Assembly: GCF_018449525.1 (NCBI RefSeq)
Contig: NZ_JAAVUS010000003.1
Coordinates: forward strand, 310,001-374,000
Direction: 5' to 3'
DNA length: 64,000 nt
Source of the DNA: Bradyrhizobium sp. dw_78
Lineage (GTDB): Bacteria; Pseudomonadota; Alphaproteobacteria; Rhizobiales; Xanthobacteraceae
Made by a program: the position numbers and the translations under genes
The notes under the pieces: model-generated
Databases searched by the model: none
What the model saw: only the letters and a program-made list of their open reading frames with translations
What the model was told of the DNA's origin: nothing
Part shown: one piece after another, positions 11,224-19,195 of the stretch
Numbering within the stretch: the stretch's first letter is position 1
How the letters are laid out: each line of letters begins with the position of its first letter

Positions 11224-11344
11224 GGTTGGAACCTCGGTATGACGTCAGTGGCACGTCACAGCGAACCAGTCCCACCATCATGCTTGCGCATAGCGGTGAT
11301 GCTAATGTCTGTGCTCCCCGACCGACATCTTCGCGTGTGACCAC

Positions 11345-11525
11345 GGCTGACGGCAGGTCTCCTGGCTCGCGGGTCGATACCTCGCATCGCCTTCCCAGGA
11401 CCGAGAGCCCAGTGGCATGTGATACGAGATTCACCGCTTACAGTTGCGGGGGCAGCTACGGCATTGGGAGAAACTCCCGCACCGCATTCCCTTTTGATCC
11501 CCTTGAAGGGGAACCGTCGGCGATT
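11345..11525 (-). promoter_or_regulatory. Cobalamin (AdoCbl) riboswitch
   Basis: On the minus strand the leader contains the B12-box-like CTGCCCCCGCAACTGTAAG and ends with AGCCAGGAGACCTGCCGTC, the conserved 3' part of the cobalamin aptamer, with GGTTCCCC at the 5' side. It lies about 120 bases upstream of the TonB receptor start. Cobalamin binding would be expected to lower receptor expression. A weak sigma-70-like promoter (TTGACT, 17-base gap) precedes it near 11550-11575. No second copy faces the divergent btuC gene. Confidence 0.95.
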
Positions 11526-11663
11526 ACGGTAGAAGTTTGGCAAGGCTCAAGTCAATCCTATCGTGACAGGTGCGTAATCCTGGCTGGACGAGTGCGCCTT
11601 TTTTGCCGCATGTGCCGACTTGAAGCTTAGATCAATATTGGCTTCGCCGGTTGAGGATGACGG

Positions 11664-12707
11664 ATGGGCATTGAAAGCGTGATGGGAAGGCCCGACATCG
11701 CCGCGCGCCGGCGCGCAACCGCGATGGCCGCGCTCATTGTGCTGGTCGTGCTGCTGGTGCTGCTCTCGCTCGGGATCGGATCGGTGCGGCTGTCGCCATT
11801 GACTGTGATCGATGCGCTGTTCGGCGGCGGCAGCGACGCGCAGCAAGTGATCGTGCGCGAGATCCGGCTGCCCCGCACCATCCTGGGCTTTGCGATCGGA
11901 GCCATTCTCGGGCTGTCGGGCGCCGCGTTGCAGGGATTGCTGCGCAATCCCCTGGCGTCGCCCTCGCTGTTCGGCGCGCCGCAAGCGGCGGCGTTCGGCG
12001 CGGTGGTGATCATCGCATTCGGCCTTGCCGACGTGCGTTCCTACGCGCTTCCGGTCGCCGCGATCATCGCGGCATTCGCGTCGGTGTTCGTCCTGCTCGC
12101 CGTCGCGGGCCGCAACGCCGGGCTGTTGATCCTGATTCTGTCGGGGCTTGCGATCTCGAGCCTGGCGGGGGCGGCGACCGCGCTGGTGATGAACTTGTCG
12201 AGCAATCCCTTCGTCGTGCTCGAAATCGCGTTCTGGCTGCTCGGCTCGCTGGAGGATCGCAGTTTTCGCCACGTCATGCTGGCGCTGCCCTTCATCATCG
12301 CGGGCGCGGCGATCCTGTGGAGCCAGCGCCATGCGTTTCGCGCGCTCAGCCTGGGCGAGGAGGCGGCGCAAAGCCTCGGCGTCGATGTCGGACGGCTGCG
12401 GCTCGGCGTGATCCTCGGCACGGCGCTCGGCGTCGGCGGCGCGGTCGCCGTGTCGGGCACGATCGGCTTCATTGGCCTGATCGCGCCGCATCTGGTGCGG
12501 CCGCTGGTCGGTTACGATCCCGCGCGCCTGCTGGCCCCGAGCGCACTCGCCGGCGCCGCGCTGCTGCTCGCGGCCGATATCGCCGTGCGCATCATTCCCT
12601 CAAGCAGCGACATCAAGGTCGGCGTGCTGACCTCGATCATCGGCGTACCGTTCTTCCTCTATCTGATCATGCGCGAGCGCCGCGCGCTCGGCGGAGGCGT
12701 TGCATGA
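11664..12707 (+). CDS. btuC: FecCD-family ABC permease, probable cobalamin importer subunit
   Basis: A 347-residue integral membrane protein of the BtuC/FecCD/FhuB family with about ten TM helices. Signature segments are VREIRLPRTILGFAIGA (about 70-86), GLSGAALQGLLRNPLASP (about 92-109) and GFIGLIAPHLVRPLVGYDP near residue 268. It forms the inner-membrane channel for B12 or siderophore-type substrates. Its stop overlaps the ATPase start, and a periplasmic binding protein follows. A heme or siderophore importer is the main alternative, but the riboswitch on the divergent receptor favours cobalamin. Confidence 0.85.
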   Translation: MGIESVMGRPDIAARRRATAMAALIVLVVLLVLLSLGIGSVRLSPLTVIDALFGGGSDAQQVIVREIRLPRTILGFAIGAILGLSGAALQGLLRNPLASPSLFGAPQAAAFGAVVIIAFGLADVRSYALPVAAIIAAFASVFVLLAVAGRNAGLLILILSGLAISSLAGAATALVMNLSSNPFVVLEIAFWLLGSLEDRSFRHVMLALPFIIAGAAILWSQRHAFRALSLGEEAAQSLGVDVGRLRLGVILGTALGVGGAVAVSGTIGFIGLIAPHLVRPLVGYDPARLLAPSALAGAALLLAADIAVRIIPSSSDIKVGVLTSIIGVPFFLYLIMRERRALGGGVA

Positions 12708-13486
12708 TGGCCGATGCCCTTCTCAGCGCGCAAAGCGTGTACGTCAAACTGGCCGGCCGCACGGTGCTGAACGACATTTCGTGTACCCTGCCGCCGGGAC
12801 ATCTGGTTGCTCTGGTCGGGCCGAACGGCGCCGGCAAGACCACGCTGTTGCGGGCGCTGGCGGGGTTGTTGCCATCGGATGGAGACATCCAGATAGGCGG
12901 CGACGCGTTGTCGTCGCTTTCCTTGCGCGACCGCGCCAGGCGCTTCGCCTATCTGCCGCAGGGCCATATTGTGTACTGGCCGCTGCCCGCACACGACATC
13001 GTGGCGCTCGGCCGCTATCCGCACGGCGCGACCGATCCCTCGCGATTGGCGCCGGAGGATGCCGAGGCGGTGTTGCGTGCGATGCAGGCCGCGGATGTGA
13101 TGGAATTTGCCGCGCGCCGCGTCACCGAATTGTCCGGCGGCGAGCGCAGCCGCGTCGCATTGGCGCGGGTGTTCGCCGTGGAAGCGCCGGTGATCCTGGC
13201 GGACGAGCCGACGGCTTCGCTCGATCCGCGTCACCAGCTCGACGTCATGAAAAGCCTGCGCATGGCCGCTGACAAGGGTGTGCTGGTGATCGTGGTGACG
13301 CACGATCTCGGGCTCGCGGCGCGGTTCGCCGATACGGTTCTGGTGTTGTCGCAAGGCCGCCTCGCGGCCCACGGAGCTCCGGGTGAGGCCTTGTCGGAGC
13401 GCGTCATGGCGGAGGTGTTCGGGATCAGCGCCTATCGCGCGGAATATCAGCATGAGGCCGTCATCGTGCCCTGGGCGGAAATCTGA
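12704..13486 (+). CDS. btuD: ABC transporter ATP-binding protein, BtuD/FecE-like
   Basis: A 260-residue ATPase for the preceding permease. The start is ATGATG at 12704, giving the usual 4-base ATGA overlap with btuC. Walker A GPNGAGKTT is near residues 39-47, the signature LSGGERSR near 144-151, and Walker B VILADEP near 164-170, with VVTHD as the switch. Length and order fit BtuD, FecE and HmuV. Longer in-frame starts inside btuC are not credible. Confidence 0.88.
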   Translation: MMADALLSAQSVYVKLAGRTVLNDISCTLPPGHLVALVGPNGAGKTTLLRALAGLLPSDGDIQIGGDALSSLSLRDRARRFAYLPQGHIVYWPLPAHDIVALGRYPHGATDPSRLAPEDAEAVLRAMQAADVMEFAARRVTELSGGERSRVALARVFAVEAPVILADEPTASLDPRHQLDVMKSLRMAADKGVLVIVVTHDLGLAARFADTVLVLSQGRLAAHGAPGEALSERVMAEVFGISAYRAEYQHEAVIVPWAEI

Positions 13487-13493
13487 AAAGGCG

Positions 13494-14348
13494 ATGAAGA
13501 GCCGCGCCGGATTTTTATCACGAAGGATCGCCACGGCGGCTCTGGCGCTATCCTGCATGGCGCTGTCGGCCGCGCGGGCGGAGGGCCTGCCGCGGATCGT
13601 CTCGATGAATGCCTGCACCGACCAGCTTCTGATCGCGCTCGCCGATCCCGGGCAGATCCTCGGCATCAGCCGCTTCGCACGCGACGCGTGGCAATCCAGG
13701 ATGGGCGGCGATCCGCGCGATTATCGGGTTCTGTCGGGCGCGGAAGAGGTTTTGGTGCTCAGGCCGGACATCGTGGTCGCGAGCCTGTTCGACCGGCGGA
13801 CGACGCGCGAACTCCTGAAGGCGAAAGGCTTTCATCTGGAGGAATTTGGCGTGCCGAATTCGCTCGATGAAGTCAAGGATCAGATTCGCCGGATGGAGGA
13901 CATCGTCGGCCATCCCGATCGCGCCGCGGCGGAAATCGCCCGGCTCGACCAGGCGCTAGCGCGGGCGCGTCAGGCTATGAGCGGTAAACATTATTCGGTG
14001 CTGCCGCTGCAGCGGCGCGGCTGGGTAACCGGCAGCGACAGCCTGCTTGGTTCGCTCTTGAGCGAGGTTGGCCTCTCCAATGCCGCCGGTGAACTCGGCG
14101 TCACTTCGGGCGGTTACGCCACGCTGGAGGCGATCGTGAACGCCAGGCCCGATTTCATCGTGGTGTCGGAGGCCGGTGATCATGCGCCGGACGAGGGCAG
14201 CGCCTTTCTGCTGCATCCCGCGCTGGAGCGGTTCTATCCGGCGAGCAAGCGCATCGTGATTCCGGACCGACTCGCCGTCTGCGGCGGCGTGTTGCTGGCG
14301 GATGCGCTGGATAGGCTGGTTACGGAGCTGGAGCGGGTTGGGAGGTAG
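13494..14348 (+). CDS. btuF: Periplasmic B12/iron-siderophore-type binding protein
   Basis: A 284-residue protein starting MKSRAGFLSRRIATAALAL with a cleavable signal ending SAARAEG. The mature part begins PRIVSMNACTDQLLIALADP, the usual opening of BtuF/FhuD-type class III binding proteins (PF01497). It would deliver ligand to the BtuCD-like complex encoded just upstream; the gap to the ATPase stop is seven bases. A longer in-frame start inside the ATPase gene is rejected because it would remove the signal peptide from the N-terminus. BtuF is inferred from the riboswitch context. Confidence 0.82.
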   Translation: MKSRAGFLSRRIATAALALSCMALSAARAEGLPRIVSMNACTDQLLIALADPGQILGISRFARDAWQSRMGGDPRDYRVLSGAEEVLVLRPDIVVASLFDRRTTRELLKAKGFHLEEFGVPNSLDEVKDQIRRMEDIVGHPDRAAAEIARLDQALARARQAMSGKHYSVLPLQRRGWVTGSDSLLGSLLSEVGLSNAAGELGVTSGGYATLEAIVNARPDFIVVSEAGDHAPDEGSAFLLHPALERFYPASKRIVIPDRLAVCGGVLLADALDRLVTELERVGR

Positions 14349-14365
14349 GTGCTGCCCCAAGATTT

Positions 14366-14489
14366 GTCATTCCGGGATGGTCCGAAGGACCAGACATCAG
14401 ATGCGCAGTTGCGCATCGGGGAATCTTGAGATTCTCCGATGTGCAATTGCACATCGGAGTTCGCATCTTCGATGCGCCCCAGAATGACT
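14366..14489. repeat. Intergenic inverted-repeat element with strong hairpin
   Basis: The element opens GTCATTCCGGG and closes CCCCAGAATGAC, so its ends are imperfect inverted repeats. Internally it holds a perfect 26-base palindrome (14434-14459, arm CTCCGATGTGCAA). It sits tail-to-tail between btuF and the next leftward gene and may end transcription from both sides. Confidence 0.75.
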
Positions 14490-14522
14490 GAGAAGATTGT
14501 CCGGGTCAAACGAGATTGACCT

Positions 14523-15563
14523 TTATCCCCTTAGCACCGGGCCGCCGGCCTTTTTCCAGGCATCGAGGCCGCCGGCGATATGGGCGGTGTTGGCGAGGCC
14601 CGCATTCTTCGCGGTGGCGACGGCCATCGCCGAGCGCTCGCCGAACGCGCAGAAGAACACGACGCGGCGTCCGGTCGCCGCCGCGACTTCGCGCAGCATG
14701 CCGCCCGGCCGCAGACTCTCGCCGATTGCGGGATAGGGGGCGTGAAGCGCGCCCGCCAGCGTGCCGTGCCTGTCACGTTCGCCGTTCTCGCGCAGGTCGA
14801 CCAGCAGCATGTCGGGCCGGCCGAGGCTTTCGATCGCATCGCGGGCGCTGAGCGCGAGGCCCTGCTTCGCAAGTTCCTCCTGGTGCAGCCCGACATGCAT
14901 GTTGGCCGGCACCGCCACATCCATCATTTTCGGATTGGGCAGATTGAGGTTGTTCATCAGCTCGACATATTGGTCGACCGAGCGCACTTGCAGCCGCGGA
15001 TTGTAGCGTTTCTCCTCGCCGATGGTGGAGACGGTGTCGCCCTTATAGTCGTGGGCGGGAAACACCATGGTCTCTTCGGGCAGTTTCAGCAGCCGGTTGA
15101 AGATCGAATCATATTGCGCCCGCGCGCTGCCGTTCTGGAAATCGGTGCGGCCGGTGCCGCGGATCAGCAACGTATCGCCGGTGAAGACGCGATCGCCCAT
15201 CAGGTAGCTATAGGAATCGTCGGTATGGCCGGGCGTGTACATCACGTCGAGCGCAAGGCCCTCGATCGTGACCCTGTCGCCGTCGGCGACCCGCATCGCC
15301 ACCACATCGGCCTTGCTCTGCTCGCCCATGATGGTGACGCATTGGGTGCGGTCGCGCAGCTCGCCAAGCCCGGTGACATGATCGGCGTGCAGATGGGTGT
15401 CGACGGCCTTGACCAGCTTGAGGTCGAGTTCGCGCAGCAACTGGCAGTAGCGGTCGGCCTTCTCCAGTACGGGGTCGAGGATCAGGGCCTCACCGCCGAT
15501 CCGGCTGGCGAGCAGATAGCTATAGGTTCCGGAAACGCTGTCGAAGAGCTGGCGAAAAATCAT
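14523..15563 (-). CDS. Persulfide dioxygenase-rhodanese fusion (MBL fold)
   Basis: A 346-residue two-domain enzyme. The N-terminal metallo-beta-lactamase domain has HLHADH at residues 57-62, YTPGHTDDS near 110-118 and FPAHDY near 168-173, as in ETHE1-type persulfide dioxygenases that oxidise glutathione persulfide to sulfite. The C-terminal rhodanese domain (about 240-346) carries CAFGERS with the catalytic Cys at about 305. This domain order matches known PDO-rhodanese fusions (PRF/CstB-like). No signal peptide is visible, so it is cytoplasmic. It is the last gene in line with the leftward sox genes, about 60 bases after the GlcG-like gene, suggesting a role in handling sulfane sulfur from thiosulfate. 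Confidence 0.88.
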   Translation of the reverse strand: MIFRQLFDSVSGTYSYLLASRIGGEALILDPVLEKADRYCQLLRELDLKLVKAVDTHLHADHVTGLGELRDRTQCVTIMGEQSKADVVAMRVADGDRVTIEGLALDVMYTPGHTDDSYSYLMGDRVFTGDTLLIRGTGRTDFQNGSARAQYDSIFNRLLKLPEETMVFPAHDYKGDTVSTIGEEKRYNPRLQVRSVDQYVELMNNLNLPNPKMMDVAVPANMHVGLHQEELAKQGLALSARDAIESLGRPDMLLVDLRENGERDRHGTLAGALHAPYPAIGESLRPGGMLREVAAATGRRVVFFCAFGERSAMAVATAKNAGLANTAHIAGGLDAWKKAGGPVLRG

Positions 15564-15624
15564 GGTCGAATTCTACCGTGTTCTGGCCAAATCATAGACG
15601 ATTTTTCGATATATTCCTATTTTT

Positions 15625-16149
15625 CTAGAAATCAATTCTGTCGCGGATGGCGTCGAGCCCGGCTTTGGCGCAAACCTCGTCCTTGTCGCCGCCCGGCGCG
15701 CCGGACACGCCGATGCCGCCAAGCAGCGTGCCGCCCGCTTCGATGATGAGCCCGCCGGCCAGCACGGCGACATGGGGCAATCGGGCGAGGCCGGGATCGG
15801 TCTTGCCGGACTGGATCGACTTTTCGAGGTCGCTGGTATTAGTGCGGAAACTCAGCGCGGTGTAGGCCTTGCGGGTCGCGGTATCCGGGGCGGGCGGGCC
15901 GGCAAAACGGTCCCGCAGCATCACCTGCGGCTGGCCGAAGCGGTCAACCACCGCGACCGCCACCTGGTATCCGTTGTCGCGGCATTGCTGGAGCGCGGCC
16001 TGCGCCGCCGCAAGCGCGATTTCCGGCGACAGCGATTTGTAGGTGACGATCGCATCGTTGTCGGCCATCGCGGAAGACCAGCCCAACGCCAGCAAGGTCA
16101 TACCGAGGGCGGCCGGATATCGCAGCGCGATTGCCATCGTCCTCGTCAT
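15625..16149 (-). CDS. GlcG/HbpS-like (DUF336) secreted protein
   Basis: A 174-residue protein with a signal peptide (cleavage after SSAMA) and a GlcG/HbpS fold: LSPEIALAAAQAALQQCRDNGYQVAVAV in the first part and GGLIIEAGGTLLGGIGVSGAPGG in the second. HbpS relatives bind heme or cobalamin; members also occur in sox operons without an assigned role. The ATG overlaps the TGA of the DsrE-like gene by four bases, placing it in the sox operon. An alternative start at 16137 would remove only four residues. Confidence 0.8.
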   Translation of the reverse strand: MTRTMAIALRYPAALGMTLLALGWSSAMADNDAIVTYKSLSPEIALAAAQAALQQCRDNGYQVAVAVVDRFGQPQVMLRDRFAGPPAPDTATRKAYTALSFRTNTSDLEKSIQSGKTDPGLARLPHVAVLAGGLIIEAGGTLLGGIGVSGAPGGDKDEVCAKAGLDAIRDRIDF

Positions 16150-16601
16150 GGCCGAACGTAGCTCCAGCCCTGTTCCTGCAACTCCATCAAATGAACGACG
16201 CCGGACGGAACGACGGTGGCCTCGGGCAGAATGGCAATCTCATGGCCTTCCGCCTTTTCCATGCCCTGCCGGGTGTTGTCGCAGGCCGAGAACTGGATCT
16301 TGCCGGGAAAGACCATGTCCTTGAGCCGCTTGATGCGGTCCTTCACCGGCGAAGTGTCGGCGCGCAGCATGTGCAGGCCGGGCCCATAGGCGACGATATC
16401 GATGTCCACATCCTCGTGCCTGCTCTGATAGTAGCCGATCACGTTGGCGGCGTTGTTGATCACGAGGTTCATGATTTGCGGATCGTTCTGATCGATCTGA
16501 ATGGCGACGTGGTGTGTCTTGCCGTCGGCGGCCGAACTTGCGGAGATATATCCGATCGACATCAGGGCGACCGTTGCTATGCGAAGAATAAAGTCACGCA
16601 T
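16146..16601 (-). CDS. Secreted DsrE-like sulfur protein (copy 1)
   Basis: A 151-residue protein beginning MRDFILRIATVALMS with a signal peptide ending SAADG. The mature domain has the DsrE/DsrF-type alternating pattern (HHVAIQIDQNDPQIMNLVI, DIDIVAYGPGLHML) and one cysteine, in the segment QFSACDNT. The start at 16601 is set by GAGGAG before the ATG; the longer frame opens only with TTG. It aligns along its length with the next upstream gene, so the two are diverged tandem paralogs. A role in sulfane-sulfur transfer in the periplasm is inferred. Confidence 0.8.
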   Translation of the reverse strand: MRDFILRIATVALMSIGYISASSAADGKTHHVAIQIDQNDPQIMNLVINNAANVIGYYQSRHEDVDIDIVAYGPGLHMLRADTSPVKDRIKRLKDMVFPGKIQFSACDNTRQGMEKAEGHEIAILPEATVVPSGVVHLMELQEQGWSYVRP

Positions 16602-16612
16602 GAGATCACTCC

Positions 16613-17086
16613 TCAAGGCCGGACCAGCGTGTAGCCGTTTTCGGTCAGCGACAGGATTTGGCCGACGCCGACCTGAACCGGCGTCGCGGCGGGAATATAG
16701 GGCGGCCGCTTGCCGGTTTCGCGTTCGATCGTATCAACGGTGTTGAGGCAGATATCGAACTTTACGCCCTGCGCGACCAGGCTCTCGATCAATTTGCGGT
16801 TGGGATTGTCCGGAAACAGCAACTCGATGCCGGGGCCGAACGCCACCACCTCGATCGCGACCTTGTCGGGATCGTAGAGTTTCAGCAGATTGAACGCGAC
16901 GCTGATCACCAGGCTTTGTTTCTTCGGATCGCTGTCCGAGAGCTGCAAGGCGATGCGATGCTCGGCGAACGGTTTGTCCGGCAGCGGCGCGGGCTCTGCG
17001 CGCGCCGTCGAAAAGGCCGTTGTCGTTACGATCGCCGCCATCATGGCGAAGCTGACGGCGCGCGCGATCGACCATCGCTGTTTCAT
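16613..17086 (-). CDS. Secreted DsrE-like sulfur protein (copy 2)
   Basis: A 157-residue protein with a signal peptide (MKQRWSIARAVSFAMM, ending TARAEP). The DsrE-type domain contains HRIALQLSDSDPKKQSLVI, IEVVAFGPGIELLF and a cysteine in KFDICLNTVDT at the same place as in copy 1. The ATG at 17086 has GAGG upstream; an ATG at 17098, overlapping the soxB stop by four bases, is also possible. It follows soxB directly. Function beyond sulfur-carrier family membership is not established. Confidence 0.8.
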   Translation of the reverse strand: MKQRWSIARAVSFAMMAAIVTTTAFSTARAEPAPLPDKPFAEHRIALQLSDSDPKKQSLVISVAFNLLKLYDPDKVAIEVVAFGPGIELLFPDNPNRKLIESLVAQGVKFDICLNTVDTIERETGKRPPYIPAATPVQVGVGQILSLTENGYTLVRP

Positions 17087-17094
17087 CAAGGGCC

Positions 17095-18843
17095 TCATCC
17101 TTGTTCCGCGAGGCCCGGATTGTCGTCGACGCCCTTCAGCGTGACGCCCGACTTGCGCGGATCTCCGATTTTTCCGGCGCGCAGATAGTTGGCGAGGACA
17201 TCCCACACCGGCGTTCCCTTCTGCGCGTTGACCGACGCCCATCCGGCTACCTTGTAGCTCTTGCCGGCTTCGATGGCGCGGCCATTGTCGAGCGTCAGGC
17301 CGGATATCCGGCGGCCCGCCGCCTCGGCCGGCGAACAAATATAGGCCATGCCGCCGGCGCGGACCATGTCCCCGCCCTGCTGGTAATAGGGATCGGCATT
17401 GAAGAGATTGTCGCAGACATCTTCCAGGATCTCTTTGATCTGGCTCCCGGTCATGCGCTGGACATAGGTTTCCGGGTAGGTGATCGCGGTCTCCGCCAGC
17501 ACATCGTTCATGGTCACAGGCTGATCCTGCAAGACCGTGGTGCCCCAGCGGAACCCCGGCGAGAGCGCGATCTCGGCGTCGAGTTCGCGGCGCAGCGCAT
17601 CGCAGATCAGCCGGTCCATCGTGCCGTCGAAATTGCCGCGGCGATAGAGCAGGCGGTCGGCGGTCGCGATCTTCTCGGCGTAAGTCGCCGCATAGGGTTC
17701 GCCGATCCTGTCGATCAGCGCCTGCATCCCGGGATCGGGCTTCAGCAGTTCGGAGAACACCGGGAACAGCCGGTAGCGCACATCGGCGACCTTGCCCTTT
17801 GCCAGTTCGAGATCGAGCACGCCCAGGAATTTTCCGTTCGAGCCGGCATTGGTGACCAGCGTGACCCCGCCGGCGTTTCGGACCGCGACCGGCTGCGGCA
17901 CGGCGTCATGGGTGTGGCCGCCGAGGATGACATCGATGCCGCTGACGCGGCTGGCGAGCTTGAGATCGACGTCCATGCCGTTATGCGACAGCAGCAGGAC
18001 CGCATCGACCTTGTCATGGATGCGCAGCGCATCGACCAGTTTCTGCAATTCGTCGTCGCGGACACCGAAGGTCCAGTCCGGCGTAAACCGCTTGGGATGG
18101 GCGATCGGCACATAGGGAAAGGCCTGGCCGATCACGGCGACGCGATATCCGCCGATTTCCCTGATGATCGAGGGTTTGAACACGCGCCCCGTTGCAGGGT
18201 CGAAGGCCCTGGCGTCGTTGAAGGCGGCTTCCTCGGTGAGAAAAACGTTCTGCGCCAGGAACTCGCCCTTGAAGCGCTCCAGGTTCTTGCGCAGCGCCGC
18301 CTCGCCATAGGTGAATTCCCAATGACCGGTCATCGCCTCGATGCCGAGCAGGTTCGCGGCCTCCACCATGTCGGCGCCCTGCATCGCGTTGGCCTGTCCG
18401 GTGCCTTGCCACAGATCGCCGCCATCGAGCAGCAGGGTGCGTCCCGGGCCTGCGTCATTGCGGAACCGATCGATCAGCGTCTTCAGATGGGCAAAGCCGC
18501 CGAGCCTGCCGAACCGCGCGGCGGATTTTTCGAAATCGAGAAAGGTGAAGGCGTAGGCATCGGCACTGTCGGGCCTGATGCCGAAGCGGTCGAGAAAGGC
18601 TTTGCCAACCAGATGCGGCGGTCGTCCCCGCATCTCGCCGAGGCCGAGATTGACGCTCGGCTCGCGAAAATAGACCGGCTGCAACTGCGCATGGGTATCC
18701 GTCATGTGCAGGATGCGCGCGTTGCCGAAGCGTTCGAGATCGTAAACGCTTGGCGTGTCGGCGCTGCGCGCGAGGCGCGGCAATCCGCCCGACAAGGCGG
18801 CCGCACCTGAAATCCTGAGAAAGTCGCGGCGGCGGACGGTCAT
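17095..18843 (-). CDS. soxB: Thiosulfohydrolase SoxB
   Basis: A 582-residue periplasmic enzyme that hydrolyses the sulfone group from SoxY-bound thiosulfonate, releasing sulfate. It begins with a Tat signal (RRRDFLRISGAAALSGG, residues 4-20). The calcineurin-type di-metal motifs are HMTDTHAQ (46-53), LLDGGDLWQGTG (about 134-145), GHWEFTYGE, LLSHNGMDVD and GGHTHD, and a 5'-nucleotidase-type C-terminal domain follows. Length and motifs fit SoxB. The two DsrE-like genes follow with overlapping or close junctions; soxK and soxA precede it. Confidence 0.95.
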   Translation of the reverse strand: MTVRRRDFLRISGAAALSGGLPRLARSADTPSVYDLERFGNARILHMTDTHAQLQPVYFREPSVNLGLGEMRGRPPHLVGKAFLDRFGIRPDSADAYAFTFLDFEKSAARFGRLGGFAHLKTLIDRFRNDAGPGRTLLLDGGDLWQGTGQANAMQGADMVEAANLLGIEAMTGHWEFTYGEAALRKNLERFKGEFLAQNVFLTEEAAFNDARAFDPATGRVFKPSIIREIGGYRVAVIGQAFPYVPIAHPKRFTPDWTFGVRDDELQKLVDALRIHDKVDAVLLLSHNGMDVDLKLASRVSGIDVILGGHTHDAVPQPVAVRNAGGVTLVTNAGSNGKFLGVLDLELAKGKVADVRYRLFPVFSELLKPDPGMQALIDRIGEPYAATYAEKIATADRLLYRRGNFDGTMDRLICDALRRELDAEIALSPGFRWGTTVLQDQPVTMNDVLAETAITYPETYVQRMTGSQIKEILEDVCDNLFNADPYYQQGGDMVRAGGMAYICSPAEAAGRRISGLTLDNGRAIEAGKSYKVAGWASVNAQKGTPVWDVLANYLRAGKIGDPRKSGVTLKGVDDNPGLAEQG

Positions 18844-18871
18844 GCGATGTTTCAGCGCTTCCGGCTAAGCA

Positions 18872-19195
18872 TCAACGGATTTCGAGCGCCTTCCAGGCGT
18901 CCTTCTCGCTGGTCGCCTGCAAGATCGAGGCCCTGGCCAGGGCTTCGGCTTCTTTCGCCGACGCAACGGCCTGATCGAAATTGCCGGCGTCGGCGGCTTT
19001 GTTCGCGGCATCCAGGGCGGCCTGCGTCGTGGTCCACTGATCGCGCAACCGGCCTGCCTCTTTGTTGGCAGCCTCGGCCGCGGCATAGGCGGTCTTGAAA
19101 TCAACCTCCGACGCGGCCTGTGCGGGTGATAGTGCTGCGATCAGCAGCGCGGACGACAGCGCGAGCACCGAGACCTTGTTTTGAAACACGCTCAC
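18872..19195 (-). CDS. soxK: SoxXA-binding protein (SoxK/SAXB-like)
   Basis: A 107-residue protein starting with GTG at 19195, which overlaps the soxA TGA as GTGA. The signal peptide ends SPAQAAS. The mature part is helical and rich in Ala, Lys and Glu (AEAANKEAGRLRDQWTTTQAALDAANKAADAG...), as in the small proteins encoded beside soxA that bind and stimulate the SoxXA cytochrome. The assignment rests on position, size and composition; the similarity is not strongly diagnostic. The longer in-frame ORF reaching 19354 lies wholly inside soxA and is not real. Confidence 0.7.
   Translation of the reverse strand: MSVFQNKVSVLALSSALLIAALSPAQAASEVDFKTAYAAAEAANKEAGRLRDQWTTTQAALDAANKAADAGNFDQAVASAKEAEALARASILQATSEKDAWKALEIR

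Noticed and set aside
11547..12491. 314-codon minus-strand frame opposite btuC
   Set aside because: Very rich in Arg, Asp, Gln and His, typical of antisense to a hydrophobic membrane gene.
17101..18810. 569-codon plus-strand frame opposite soxB
   Set aside because: Antisense shadow of a gene with clear SoxB motifs.
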